From: Deltaproteobacteria bacterium
GTDB lineage: Bacteria; Myxococcota; Myxococcia; Myxococcales; 40CM-4-68-19
Direction of reading: 5' to 3'
NCBI GenBank assembly: GCA_005879535.1
Contig: VBKI01000061.1
Span: 1-64,000 of the forward strand
Length of the DNA: 64,000 bases
Of this stretch, positions 42,175-50,340 are shown one piece after another. The position numbers and the translations under genes were made by a program. Every line of letters starts with the position of its first letter. Position 1 is the stretch's first letter. The notes under the pieces are model-generated. The model was not told the DNA's origin and did no database searches. It worked only from the letters and a program-made list of their open reading frames with translations.

Positions 42175-43737
42175 ATGCGAAATGCAATCGTGCGAGGACT
42201 GGCGCTCGTTCTGGCGGCGCTCGCCGCGCCCGCGGCGTTCGGTTCCAACTACGTGGTGCTCTACAAGCAGCAGGACCTGCCCCGCGACGTCGAGGCGACG
42301 GTCACGAACGCCGGGGGTTCTGTCGTCTATCAGTATCCCCAGATCGGAGTCGTGATCGCGAAGTCGGACAACGCTTCGTTCCGCGACAACCTGCTCAAGG
42401 ACAACCGGATCGAGAACGCTGCAGCGACGGAGCGTTTCGCGACCAGACTACCCGACACGCAAATGGATGCGGAGGGGCCGCCGCCCGGCGACCTTCCGAA
42501 TGCGCCAGCGACGGACACGGACTCGCTCTCGGCGCTGCAGTGGGACATGCGGCAGATCCACACACCGGAAGCGCATGCGATCACCGGCGGCAGCCCCGCG
42601 GTGCTGGTGGGCGACATCGATACGGGAATCGATTTCCACCATCCGGACCTGAGGCAGAACATCGACGTGGCCAACAGCGTCAACTGCGTGAGCGGAGTGC
42701 CGGTGCCCGGACTTGCGGCACAGGACGACAACGGCCACGGCACCCATACCGCCGGAACCATCGCCGCCGCCGCCAACGGATTCGGAATCGTCGGCGTGGC
42801 GCCGAACGTCAAGATCGCCGGAATCAAGGCGGGCAACACCGCCGGCTTCTTCTTTCCCGAAGCGGTGATCTGCGCGTTCGTCTGGGCAGCGACGCACCAC
42901 GTCGACGTGACGAACAACAGCTACTTCGCCGATCCGTATCTCTTCAACTGCCGCAACGACCCGGTCCAGCGCGCCATCTGGAAGGCGGAGCAGCGGGCAA
43001 TCCAGTTCGCGCAGTCGAAGGGAGTCACGGTGGTCGCCGCGATGGGGAACGAGAGCGAGGATCTCGCGCACCCGACTGTCGACGCGACCAGCCCGGATAA
43101 CACCACTCCGGTGACGCGGGAGGTGACCAACGCATGCGTGGTCATTCCGGTGGAGATCCCGCGGGTGATCGGCGTCACCGCCGTGGGGAACGCCCGGCAG
43201 ACAGATGCGAACGGCAACCTCATCACGGGATATCTGAAGTCCTTCTACTCGAATGTCGGCGTCGGCGTGGCCCAGTTGACCGCACCGGGAGGGGATTCGG
43301 TGTTCGGCCGCACGCCGGAGGCGGTGAATGGCCGCGTGCTCTCGACGTACCCGCCGAACAAGCCGTGCACGCGCAGCGTGAAGGAGAACATCGGCGATCC
43401 CGAAGAGCCGACGGTCGTCTACTGCTACCTCCAGGGAACGTCGATGGCATCGCCGCACGTCGCCGGCGTCGCCGCCTTGATCGTCAGCCGCTTCGGCAAC
43501 CTGAACAACCCGCAGAACGGAAAGATGAGTCCCGAGCGCGTGAAGGCGTACCTCGACCAGACAGCAGATCCGCAGCCGTGCCCGGTCTTCCTTCCGCCGA
43601 CGTACGAGACCGTCTTCGGCACCGGCACCGAGAGCGGCTTGTTCGCGGCGTGTCAGGGTGGCCCTGGCTACAACTCCTGGTACGGAAAAGGCCAGGTGAA
43701 CGCGCTCAACGCCGTCACTCACGCGTCGGGCAACTAG
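42175..43737 (+). CDS. secreted subtilisin-family (S8) serine protease
   Basis: This 520-residue exported protease has a signal peptide (NAIVRGLALVLAALAAPAAF, cleaved near FGS). An I9-type propeptide-like segment follows (YVVLYKQQDLPRDVEATV, about 25-100). The S8 catalytic domain has Asp149 in GDIDTGID, His188 in DNGHGTHTAGT and Ser423 in GTSMASPHVAG; AMGNES carries the oxyanion Asn. It lacks a long C-terminal extension. It probably degrades extracellular protein, in keeping with a predatory or scavenging life style. The 142-base upstream region contains GGAAGGAAA before the ATG. Confidence 0.93.
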   Translation: MRNAIVRGLALVLAALAAPAAFGSNYVVLYKQQDLPRDVEATVTNAGGSVVYQYPQIGVVIAKSDNASFRDNLLKDNRIENAAATERFATRLPDTQMDAEGPPPGDLPNAPATDTDSLSALQWDMRQIHTPEAHAITGGSPAVLVGDIDTGIDFHHPDLRQNIDVANSVNCVSGVPVPGLAAQDDNGHGTHTAGTIAAAANGFGIVGVAPNVKIAGIKAGNTAGFFFPEAVICAFVWAATHHVDVTNNSYFADPYLFNCRNDPVQRAIWKAEQRAIQFAQSKGVTVVAAMGNESEDLAHPTVDATSPDNTTPVTREVTNACVVIPVEIPRVIGVTAVGNARQTDANGNLITGYLKSFYSNVGVGVAQLTAPGGDSVFGRTPEAVNGRVLSTYPPNKPCTRSVKENIGDPEEPTVVYCYLQGTSMASPHVAGVAALIVSRFGNLNNPQNGKMSPERVKAYLDQTADPQPCPVFLPPTYETVFGTGTESGLFAACQGGPGYNSWYGKGQVNALNAVTHASGN

Positions 43738-43744
43738 CAGGCGC

Positions 43745-45292
43745 TCAGGGCTTCTGCTGCTCGAGGGCGGGGGCGATCGCGTCCAGCAACGCGCGGTCGC
43801 CCTGGAGCGCCACCCGCTGAGAGTAGAGCTGCAGGCCGCGAAGGCCTCCGAGCTCCTCGCCGCCGCCGGCGTGTCCCGGTCCGCCATGCAGCAGCTGCGG
43901 CAGGACGGTGCCGGGCCCCAGCGTCTGGCCCGCGACCTTCTCGCTGCCGATGTAGATGCGGCCGTGGTACGGCGCGATGGCGAGGACGCATTCGCGGAGG
44001 AAGTCGCGGTCGTCGCTGTAGACGGAGCAGACGAGCCCGCCGCCGCCGCGCCGGACGAGATCGGCAGGCGATCGCGCTGGGGCCAGCGTGGCAACGGGTC
44101 CAAAGACCTCGTCCTTGTGCATGATCTTCGCGGCTGCCGGGTCGCGCGAGAGCAGCAGCACCGGCGAGACGAAGTATCCCTTTCCCTCGGGCGCGATCGC
44201 CTTGACGGTCCCGTCGCCGCCGAAGATCGGGTCGGCCTCGGAGGCGAGCTTCGCGATCCCCGCGCGGACGTCGCGCAGCTGATCGGCGGTGCTCAACGGA
44301 CCCATGGTCACTTCCGCGCGCGCGGGATCCCCGACCCGGACCTGCGAGAGCTTCTCGATCAGCGCCTCCCGGGCCGCCGGAAGCTGGTCGCCGGCGACGA
44401 AGATCCGGCGGACCGCGGTGCACTTCTGTCCGGCCTTCTGGGTCATGTCGCGAACGACGTCCTGGACGAAGACGTCCCAGGTGGCGCTGCCGGGTTGCAC
44501 GTCCGGCCCGAGCACCGCCGCGTTGAGCGAATCGGCTTCGACGTTGAGCCGGGCGCCGCGCCGCGCGAGCTGCTCGCGCAGCTTTCCCGCGGTCTGCGAC
44601 GAACCGGTGAAGGCGACGACGTCCTGCGGGCCGAGCCGGTCGAGCAGATCGCCCGGCGATCCACAGACGAACTGGAAGGCACCGCGAGGAAGGATCTCGG
44701 CGCCGAGCTCTGCGGTGCGCCAGGCGACGAGAGCGGTGCTGGTGGCCGGCTTGCTCAGGATCGGCATTCCTGCCAGCAGCGCGCAGGCGGCCTTTTCGCA
44801 GGTGCCCCAGGCGGGGAAGTTGAAGGCGTTGATGTGAACTGCGAGGCCGTCCCTGGGGACCCAGAGATGGATGCCCGCGTACCGCGCCGTCCGGCCGAGC
44901 TGCACGGCCTCGCCGTCGCGCAGCGCGCGCAGCGACCCGAGCTGCGCGCCGAGCTCCGCATAGTGCGCCAGCGTCGCGATGGCGCCGTCGATGTCGAACT
45001 TCGCGTCCCCGCGCGTGTTGCCGCCGTTCTGCATGGCGAGGCCGATCAGCTCGTCGCGCGCCACGTGCATCGCCTTGCTCCACGACTTCAAGAGCTCGCC
45101 GCGCTGCGCGAACGTCAGCTGGCGCGCGGCCGGGCCGCCTTGCGACCGACCGAACTCCACCGCTTCAGCGAAATCGATCCCGTTGCTCGAAGTGCGGGCG
45201 AGCGGTCCTTCCGTCGAGGGGTTCACCAGGGTCGAGAACGGCTCCTTCCCTTCGACCCAGCGTCCTCCGACGAAGCTTCGCAGCGTCTGCAT
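43745..45292 (-). CDS. boxD: aldehyde dehydrogenase, BoxD/PaaZ type
   Basis: This 515-residue enzyme of the aldehyde dehydrogenase superfamily most resembles 3,4-dehydroadipyl-CoA semialdehyde dehydrogenase (BoxD), or the aldehyde dehydrogenase half of PaaZ. The N terminus [14 protein letters not shown], the NAFNFPAWG segment, the catalytic Glu in [13 protein letters not shown] and the catalytic Cys in [14 protein letters not shown] fit that group. It has no hydratase domain. The other box genes (benzoyl-CoA epoxidase, ring hydrolase) are not here, so its pathway is uncertain. ATG 45292 is the start; the convergent subtilase ends seven bases away. Confidence 0.85.
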   Translation of the reverse strand: MQTLRSFVGGRWVEGKEPFSTLVNPSTEGPLARTSSNGIDFAEAVEFGRSQGGPAARQLTFAQRGELLKSWSKAMHVARDELIGLAMQNGGNTRGDAKFDIDGAIATLAHYAELGAQLGSLRALRDGEAVQLGRTARYAGIHLWVPRDGLAVHINAFNFPAWGTCEKAACALLAGMPILSKPATSTALVAWRTAELGAEILPRGAFQFVCGSPGDLLDRLGPQDVVAFTGSSQTAGKLREQLARRGARLNVEADSLNAAVLGPDVQPGSATWDVFVQDVVRDMTQKAGQKCTAVRRIFVAGDQLPAAREALIEKLSQVRVGDPARAEVTMGPLSTADQLRDVRAGIAKLASEADPIFGGDGTVKAIAPEGKGYFVSPVLLLSRDPAAAKIMHKDEVFGPVATLAPARSPADLVRRGGGGLVCSVYSDDRDFLRECVLAIAPYHGRIYIGSEKVAGQTLGPGTVLPQLLHGGPGHAGGGEELGGLRGLQLYSQRVALQGDRALLDAIAPALEQQKP

Positions 45293-45311
45293 GGCGCCTC
45301 CTGCAGTGGAT

Positions 45312-46655
45312 CTAATGTGTCGCCGGCCGAGCCGCCGGACGCGGCAACGTCGCCGGCATCTCGGCCAGCGCGTACGCGACCACGGCGATGGCCGCGGCGT
45401 TCTTGGCGAGATTCTCCGGATCGATCTTGTCCAGCGTATCGGCGGCGCTGTGGTGGATGTCGAAGTAGTGCGTGACGTCGGGGTGAACGCTGACGAGTGG
45501 CACCAGCGCGCCATCCATCGGGGTCAGGTCCGCGCCGCCCGCGTCGCCCTCCTCGAGATGGATGTCCAGCGACTCGAGAGGCAGGAGCCATGGCGCGAGC
45601 ATGGCGTTGCCGCCCTCGCCGGTGCGCAGCCGCACCGACAACGGCCGGTCGGCGCCGCTGTCCGCTTCCAGCGCGGCGACGTGGCGGCCGAGCTCCGCCT
45701 GATGCGCGGCGGCATATCCCTTTCCGCCGGCGAGGCCGTTCTCCTCGTTCATGAAGAGCACGACGCGCAGCGTCCGGCGCGGGCGCTGCTGAAGCGACGC
45801 GATCAACCGCCCCGCCTCCATCACCATCGCGACGCCGGCGCCGTCGTCGTTCGCGCCCTGCGCGAGGTCCCAGGAGTCGAGATGCGCGCCGATCAAGACC
45901 ACTTCGTCCGGCCTCTCGCGCCCGCGCACTTCGCCGATCACGTTGGCCGAGTCAGCGTCCGGCAACATCCGGCATCCGAGCGCGATCCGAACGCGGACGG
46001 GTCCTCGCTGGAGAAGGCGATGCAGCAGATCGGCGTCCTCGGTGCTGACCGCCGCGGCGGGAACGCGTGGAGCGTCCGCGTCGTAGATGGTCAATCCGGT
46101 ATGCGGCGAGCGAAACGAAGCCGTCGCCAGCGACCGCAGCAACACCGCGACCGCGCCGGCCCGTCCGGACGCGGAGGGACCATGGGACCGCATCTCGACG
46201 AACTTTCCGTAGTCGGCGGGAGCGGACATGGTGTGATTGAAGAAGACGATCTTCCCGCGCACCGCCGCGCCCAAAGCCGCGATCTCCGCGACGGAGCGGG
46301 CTTCGACCACCTCGGCCGTGGCGCTGCCGCCGATGCTGTTGCCCAGCGCCGTGAGGGCGAGACGGTGGTCGATGCCGCCCGGCGACGCCAGGATTTCGGC
46401 CGTCTCCTCGCCGCGGACCCAGTGCGGCACCTTCACCGCCTCCGTCCGCGCAGCGAGACCATCCTGCTGGAGCTTCTTCAGCGCCCATTGCACCGCCGCA
46501 GCCGCGCCCGGCGATCCGGAAAGCCGCGCCCCGACGGTGTCCGTCAGCTCCTGCAGCCGCGCGTAAGCGACCCCGCTGGTGAGCGCGCCGCCCACCAGCT
46601 TCTGCGCAACGTCCGGGGGAACGGGACCGACGGCGAGCACCAGCGCGAGCAGCAA
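45312..46655 (-). CDS. secreted M28 family metallopeptidase
   Basis: This 447-residue zinc peptidase of the M28 family (carboxypeptidase Q/aminopeptidase type) has a PA-like insert between the N-terminal part and the catalytic core. Metal ligands are visible in [20 protein letters not shown] (His, Asp), [14 protein letters not shown] (Glu-Glu), [11 protein letters not shown] (Asp) and the last His in [13 protein letters not shown] 46655, six bases after GGGAGG, gives a good signal peptide ([14 protein letters not shown]); in-frame codons further up do not. It sits 20 bases downstream of the aldehyde dehydrogenase gene start on the same strand. Confidence 0.88.
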   Translation of the reverse strand: MLLALVLAVGPVPPDVAQKLVGGALTSGVAYARLQELTDTVGARLSGSPGAAAAVQWALKKLQQDGLAARTEAVKVPHWVRGEETAEILASPGGIDHRLALTALGNSIGGSATAEVVEARSVAEIAALGAAVRGKIVFFNHTMSAPADYGKFVEMRSHGPSASGRAGAVAVLLRSLATASFRSPHTGLTIYDADAPRVPAAAVSTEDADLLHRLLQRGPVRVRIALGCRMLPDADSANVIGEVRGRERPDEVVLIGAHLDSWDLAQGANDDGAGVAMVMEAGRLIASLQQRPRRTLRVVLFMNEENGLAGGKGYAAAHQAELGRHVAALEADSGADRPLSVRLRTGEGGNAMLAPWLLPLESLDIHLEEGDAGGADLTPMDGALVPLVSVHPDVTHYFDIHHSAADTLDKIDPENLAKNAAAIAVVAYALAEMPATLPRPAARPATH

Positions 46656-46795
46656 GGGACCTCCCGGAGAGGCGCACCTTATCGCACGAAATTCGTGGCG
46701 GGAGTGGGAGTGCGTGCTCCGCGCCTCGCACAATGTCGCGTGGCCTCGCCTGCCGATCCTGTGCTCTGTGAAAAGAAGACTCAAAGGAGCAGACC

Positions 46796-47443
46796 ATGAA
46801 AAGGATCGTCCTCGTCGCCGCCGTCGTTGCCGCTTGTGGGGGTAGCTCGAATATCGCGGCGAATCGCAACCGGGCCGGTTCGGGATCGTCGACCCTGCTG
46901 GTCACTGCGACCGCAACGGTGACTGCCTCGGACACGTCTCCGTCCACGAACTACCTGGTCACCGTCAAGAACGGGCAAAACGCTGGCGTGACCGGAGCAA
47001 CGGTCAGCTTCGGCGCCGTGTCGCTGACGGACGCGGGCGGCGGCAACTACACCGGTTCGAGCACGTCGTACCCCTCGGGCGACCTGAGCCTCTCGGTGGT
47101 CAAGGGGACTGACCAGGTGCAAGGCGTGGTGCTCGGCTATCCCGGCGCGCACGCGATCAATGCGCCGACGGTCAACAGCACCGTCTCCGCCGGCCAGCCG
47201 CTGCACGTGAGCTGGACCACGCCCTCGGTGGCGCAGTCGGTCACCATCACCACCCGCGACTTCAACGCCGCCGACGTCTCCGACACCGGATCCTACGACA
47301 TCGCGGGCACGGACAATCCAGCCCGGACGAACCAGCGCGTGATCATCGTCCGCTCGAACCAGTTGGACCTCGCCGGCGGCCTGTCGGGTTCGTTGGCGAA
47401 GGTGACGGTGACGAGGCGGGTCGATCCCTTCATCGTGAACTAG
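46796..47443 (+). CDS. small beta-rich lipoprotein of unknown function
   Basis: This 215-residue protein has a lipoprotein leader (KRIVLVAAVVAACGG, lipobox VAAC) after AAAGGAG. The mature chain is Thr/Ser/Val-rich (LLVTATATVTASDTSPSTNY) and looks like one or two Ig-like beta domains, with a late SVAQSVTITTRDFNAADV segment. I recognise no family. It is divergent from the M28 gene; the 140 bases between hold nothing else recognisable. Confidence 0.7.
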   Translation: MKRIVLVAAVVAACGGSSNIAANRNRAGSGSSTLLVTATATVTASDTSPSTNYLVTVKNGQNAGVTGATVSFGAVSLTDAGGGNYTGSSTSYPSGDLSLSVVKGTDQVQGVVLGYPGAHAINAPTVNSTVSAGQPLHVSWTTPSVAQSVTITTRDFNAADVSDTGSYDIAGTDNPARTNQRVIIVRSNQLDLAGGLSGSLAKVTVTRRVDPFIVN

Positions 47444-47490
47444 CCGCTGCCGCACCGGAGGCGCGGCTTTGCGGCTACGCTTGAGGCTGT
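47443..47490. repeat. short dispersed hairpin repeat, copy B
   Basis: It shares three ordered identical blocks (16, 7 and 12 bases) with 21927-21966, with a longer loop between the GCCGCA and TGCGGC arms. It starts at the last base of the lipoprotein gene's TAG and covers the convergent ATPase gene's end (stop at 47477-47475), so one half also encodes that gene's final residues. Confidence 0.45.
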
Positions 47491-50006
47491 ACGGTCAGCC
47501 TCTGCCAGATGCGCAGCGCGACGAGCGAAGGGCCGGAGACGTCGATCCATTGCTTCAGCACGGGACGGCGGGCATCGAACGCGAGGTTTCCGCCGAGAAG
47601 CCCGGTCTGGAACGGCGACGTCGAAGGCGGCCCGCTGAACCACTGCTCGACGCGCAAGAGCGAATCGGAGCCGCCCGCGAACTGACGCCACCAGGCGTCT
47701 TGGCGGTGCGGCAGGACGTCGGGGTCCGGAGCGGCAGCCGCGTCGGCGAGCCCGAACCATCGTTGGCGCAGCTCGTCCCCGGACGCCACGTCCACGCCCT
47801 GCAGCTCCAGCGCGGGATCGGCCGGCGCGTCGCCGGCGCGCACGCGTAGCGCGCCTTCGCAGACGCGCCGTTTCGTCATGCGCTGGAGCTGCAGCGGGGC
47901 GGCGGAGAGAAGCGGCGCCTGCAGAAGGCGCTCCTCGATCCGGCGCAGCGTCTCCGCCTCGCGCAGCTCGTCGTCTACGTCCATGGCCACGAGCTTCCAG
48001 CCTTCGCCGAGCAGGTAGAGCCGCACTCCCGCTCCACGCATCGCGGTGAGATCGGGAGCGGCGCGGCGAAGCGTGCCTTCGAGCTGCCGGCGGACCAGCG
48101 CGAGGACGGTGTGGAGCACGGCGTCCGCCACCGCGCGGTGCCGTTCCGCTTCGTCGCCGTGCAGTCTTCCCCCGCTCGCGATCAGCGCCCGCCAGTGCCG
48201 CGCCGTGGCGCGGTACGCATCCCGCAGCGTGCCGGGCGCTTCGCGGTCCGCCGCGGCGAAGGCGGCGGCGTCGATCAGGCGCTCGCCCCCGAGCAGGAAG
48301 CTGCTGGACGTTCCGGGGATGAACGGAGCGGGCCGTCCCGGCGAATGAGGAACGCGAACGGTGACCTGGAGGGTGAGGCCGCCGAAATCGACGTACGTCT
48401 CGATGGGATGGCGGTCGTCGCGCGTGCGCCCCCGCGCGGCCCGGGCCGCCGCGGGATCGGCGACGAGACGATGCGCCGCGCTTTCCCATGCGGACTCGAG
48501 CCCGCGGCAAAGCTGGCTGGCGCCGCGCTCGTAGACGGCGCTGAACGGCTGCGTCGCGCCGCTGTCGAACGCGCACTCCGGATAGGTGACCACCGCTTCC
48601 GCCGATGCGAGGCGGGGCCGCCGCAGCGTCCATCGGCCTCCTTCGGGCGCCGCCAGCGGAACGGCGTGCGCAAGAGCGAGGGTGCGGCCGAGTTGGTAGG
48701 CGAAGGTCTCGAGCAGCGTGCGGCTCACCTCGGCGCGATCGGCGGTCGCTTCCGGAAGCTGCGCGAGCCAGTCGGAGAGCAGGAGCAGGTCGGGCGACTT
48801 GAACCGATCGATCAGCAGCGGGCCGCCCTCGTCCTCGGCGGTGGGCGCCTGCGGCAGCCAGAGCTGGTCCGCGGCGTCGGGCGATCCCCGCAAGAGAGCT
48901 GCCAGCGCCGCGGCACCCGGCGCCGCGAGTGCCGTCGGAAGCTGTCCGCCGGGCGCGAGCAGGTGCTCCCCGCATCCCACGCGATAGGCCGTCGCCGGGT
49001 CGCCTCCGAGCCGCCGGAAACCGGAGGGAGTGGGCCGGTGAGCGCCTTGCGGCAACAGCTTCGCGCCGACCGCGCCTGCGGTGGCGCTGTCTTCTTCGAC
49101 GACGACAGTGGAGGTACTTCCGATGTCGACTGCGAGCCGCAGGGTTCCCGCCGCCGCGGAGGCCGATGAAGCGAGGGCCGCTTCCGGCGCCGACCCGACG
49201 CACGCGCGCCAGAGCGCCGGCAGATCCCAGAGGGATTGGGGCTCCCGCCCTTCGCGGACGCGCAACACCGCCCACCTCTGCCAGTCTGCCGGCCAGTCCG
49301 CGACGACGGAACTGGCCAGGCGCGGCATCGCCCACGTGACCGCGCCTTCGCCCGTCACTCCGTTGGGAGTTGAGCCCGGCGATGCCGCAGCGCCCAGCCA
49401 GAGCCGGACGGGCGTCCTGGAGCCGTCGAGGCGCTGCGCTCCGGCGCGAAGGCAGACGGTGCCCCGCCATCCCGGGGAGAGGAACGGTGGCGAGAGCGCC
49501 AGATGGATCCGCAGCGATGCGGCCCCCGATCCGTAGCGACCGGCGAAGACGAAGGGGAAGCATTCCACGGCGGTGAGCTCGGACTCGCGGACGACGGCGA
49601 GCCACGCTGGCTGCACGACGCGGGGGCCGTCCAGCGCGGCCGGACCGTCCAGACGGATGACGCCGGCATCGACGAGCGGCGCACACCAGGACGGCATCGG
49701 GATCGGGACCAGGTGCTTTTCGGATGCAGGTCCGAGGACATCGGCTGGCACCAGGAGCGGATCGGCGCAGCCGACGGCGTCGCGCCAGTCGGCGAGCGCC
49801 GGCCGCAGCAGGTCGTTCGCGGTCGGCTCGGGGAGTCCGAACTGCGCCCGCATGGCGGCGAGCAACGCCTCGATGGCCAGCGCTGGCCTGAGCGGCTCCG
49901 CCCGCCCCGCACGCGTCAGCCTGTTGGGAGGAGCGCCGCGCCGCTTGAGCGCGCGAAGCGCCGCGCCGGCAGCGCGCTGGACGGAGATGGAGTCAGGGGA
50001 AGCCAA
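47475..50006 (-). CDS. actin/Hsp70-fold ATPase-like protein of the ten-gene cluster
   Basis: This 843-residue soluble protein is the last gene of the operon. About 290 residues of unknown N-terminal domain precede an actin/Hsp70-superfamily nucleotide-binding core. The phosphate-1 loop is LRLAVDIGSTSTVVVEE (DIGSTST at 294-300), phosphate-2 is YVDFGGLTLQVTV (540-546) and the adenosine-type segment is RLYLLGEGWKL (near 666-670). Spacing fits an enlarged core; the three signatures make ATP binding likely. It is not DnaK, FtsA, MreB or ParM by sequence; distant relation to SrfB-like virulence-factor proteins is a possibility I cannot test. TTG 50006 is the preferred start, seven bases after the stop of the small membrane gene. 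Confidence 0.75.
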   Translation of the reverse strand: MASPDSISVQRAAGAALRALKRRGAPPNRLTRAGRAEPLRPALAIEALLAAMRAQFGLPEPTANDLLRPALADWRDAVGCADPLLVPADVLGPASEKHLVPIPMPSWCAPLVDAGVIRLDGPAALDGPRVVQPAWLAVVRESELTAVECFPFVFAGRYGSGAASLRIHLALSPPFLSPGWRGTVCLRAGAQRLDGSRTPVRLWLGAAASPGSTPNGVTGEGAVTWAMPRLASSVVADWPADWQRWAVLRVREGREPQSLWDLPALWRACVGSAPEAALASSASAAAGTLRLAVDIGSTSTVVVEEDSATAGAVGAKLLPQGAHRPTPSGFRRLGGDPATAYRVGCGEHLLAPGGQLPTALAAPGAAALAALLRGSPDAADQLWLPQAPTAEDEGGPLLIDRFKSPDLLLLSDWLAQLPEATADRAEVSRTLLETFAYQLGRTLALAHAVPLAAPEGGRWTLRRPRLASAEAVVTYPECAFDSGATQPFSAVYERGASQLCRGLESAWESAAHRLVADPAAARAARGRTRDDRHPIETYVDFGGLTLQVTVRVPHSPGRPAPFIPGTSSSFLLGGERLIDAAAFAAADREAPGTLRDAYRATARHWRALIASGGRLHGDEAERHRAVADAVLHTVLALVRRQLEGTLRRAAPDLTAMRGAGVRLYLLGEGWKLVAMDVDDELREAETLRRIEERLLQAPLLSAAPLQLQRMTKRRVCEGALRVRAGDAPADPALELQGVDVASGDELRQRWFGLADAAAAPDPDVLPHRQDAWWRQFAGGSDSLLRVEQWFSGPPSTSPFQTGLLGGNLAFDARRPVLKQWIDVSGPSLVALRIWQRLTVQPQA

Positions 50007-50013
50007 TGTCGTC

Positions 50014-50340
50014 TCAGCGCAGGTGCGCGCGGGGGGCGGTTCCGGGCGGCCGATGCGCGGCGTCGGATTCGGCGGGAGGCGTCTCTTCGTCGATCTGCTC
50101 TTCGGCAAGACGGCGGCGCCGCAGCAGCAGGCGGAGAATTCCGGCGCTGCCGGCGAACAGGCCAGTGAGGCCCAGAGCCAGGCGGGTATCGCCGAGCGCG
50201 ATCGCGGAATCGAGCAGCTCCGGCGGGCCGTACAGCGCCAGCACGCTGGGGACGAGGAGCGTCACACCGGCCGCGGAGATGAGCGCCAGGGTCCAGGGCC
50301 TGCGTTCGAGGAGCGCCATTTTGCGGGCCGCGCGGTTCAT
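50014..50340 (-). CDS. small two-helix membrane protein of the cluster
   Basis: This 108-residue protein has two hydrophobic segments (about residues 16-35, TLALISAAGVTLLVPSVLAL, and 47-65, LALGLTGLFAGSAGILRLLL). An Arg-rich loop and an acidic tail (AEEQIDEETPPAESDAAH) follow. ATG 50340 overlaps the stop of the permease-ATPase gene (ATGA). Its function is unknown. Its position between the transporter and the ATPase suggests an anchor or adaptor, which is inference. Confidence 0.75.
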   Translation of the reverse strand: MNRAARKMALLERRPWTLALISAAGVTLLVPSVLALYGPPELLDSAIALGDTRLALGLTGLFAGSAGILRLLLRRRRLAEEQIDEETPPAESDAAHRPPGTAPRAHLR

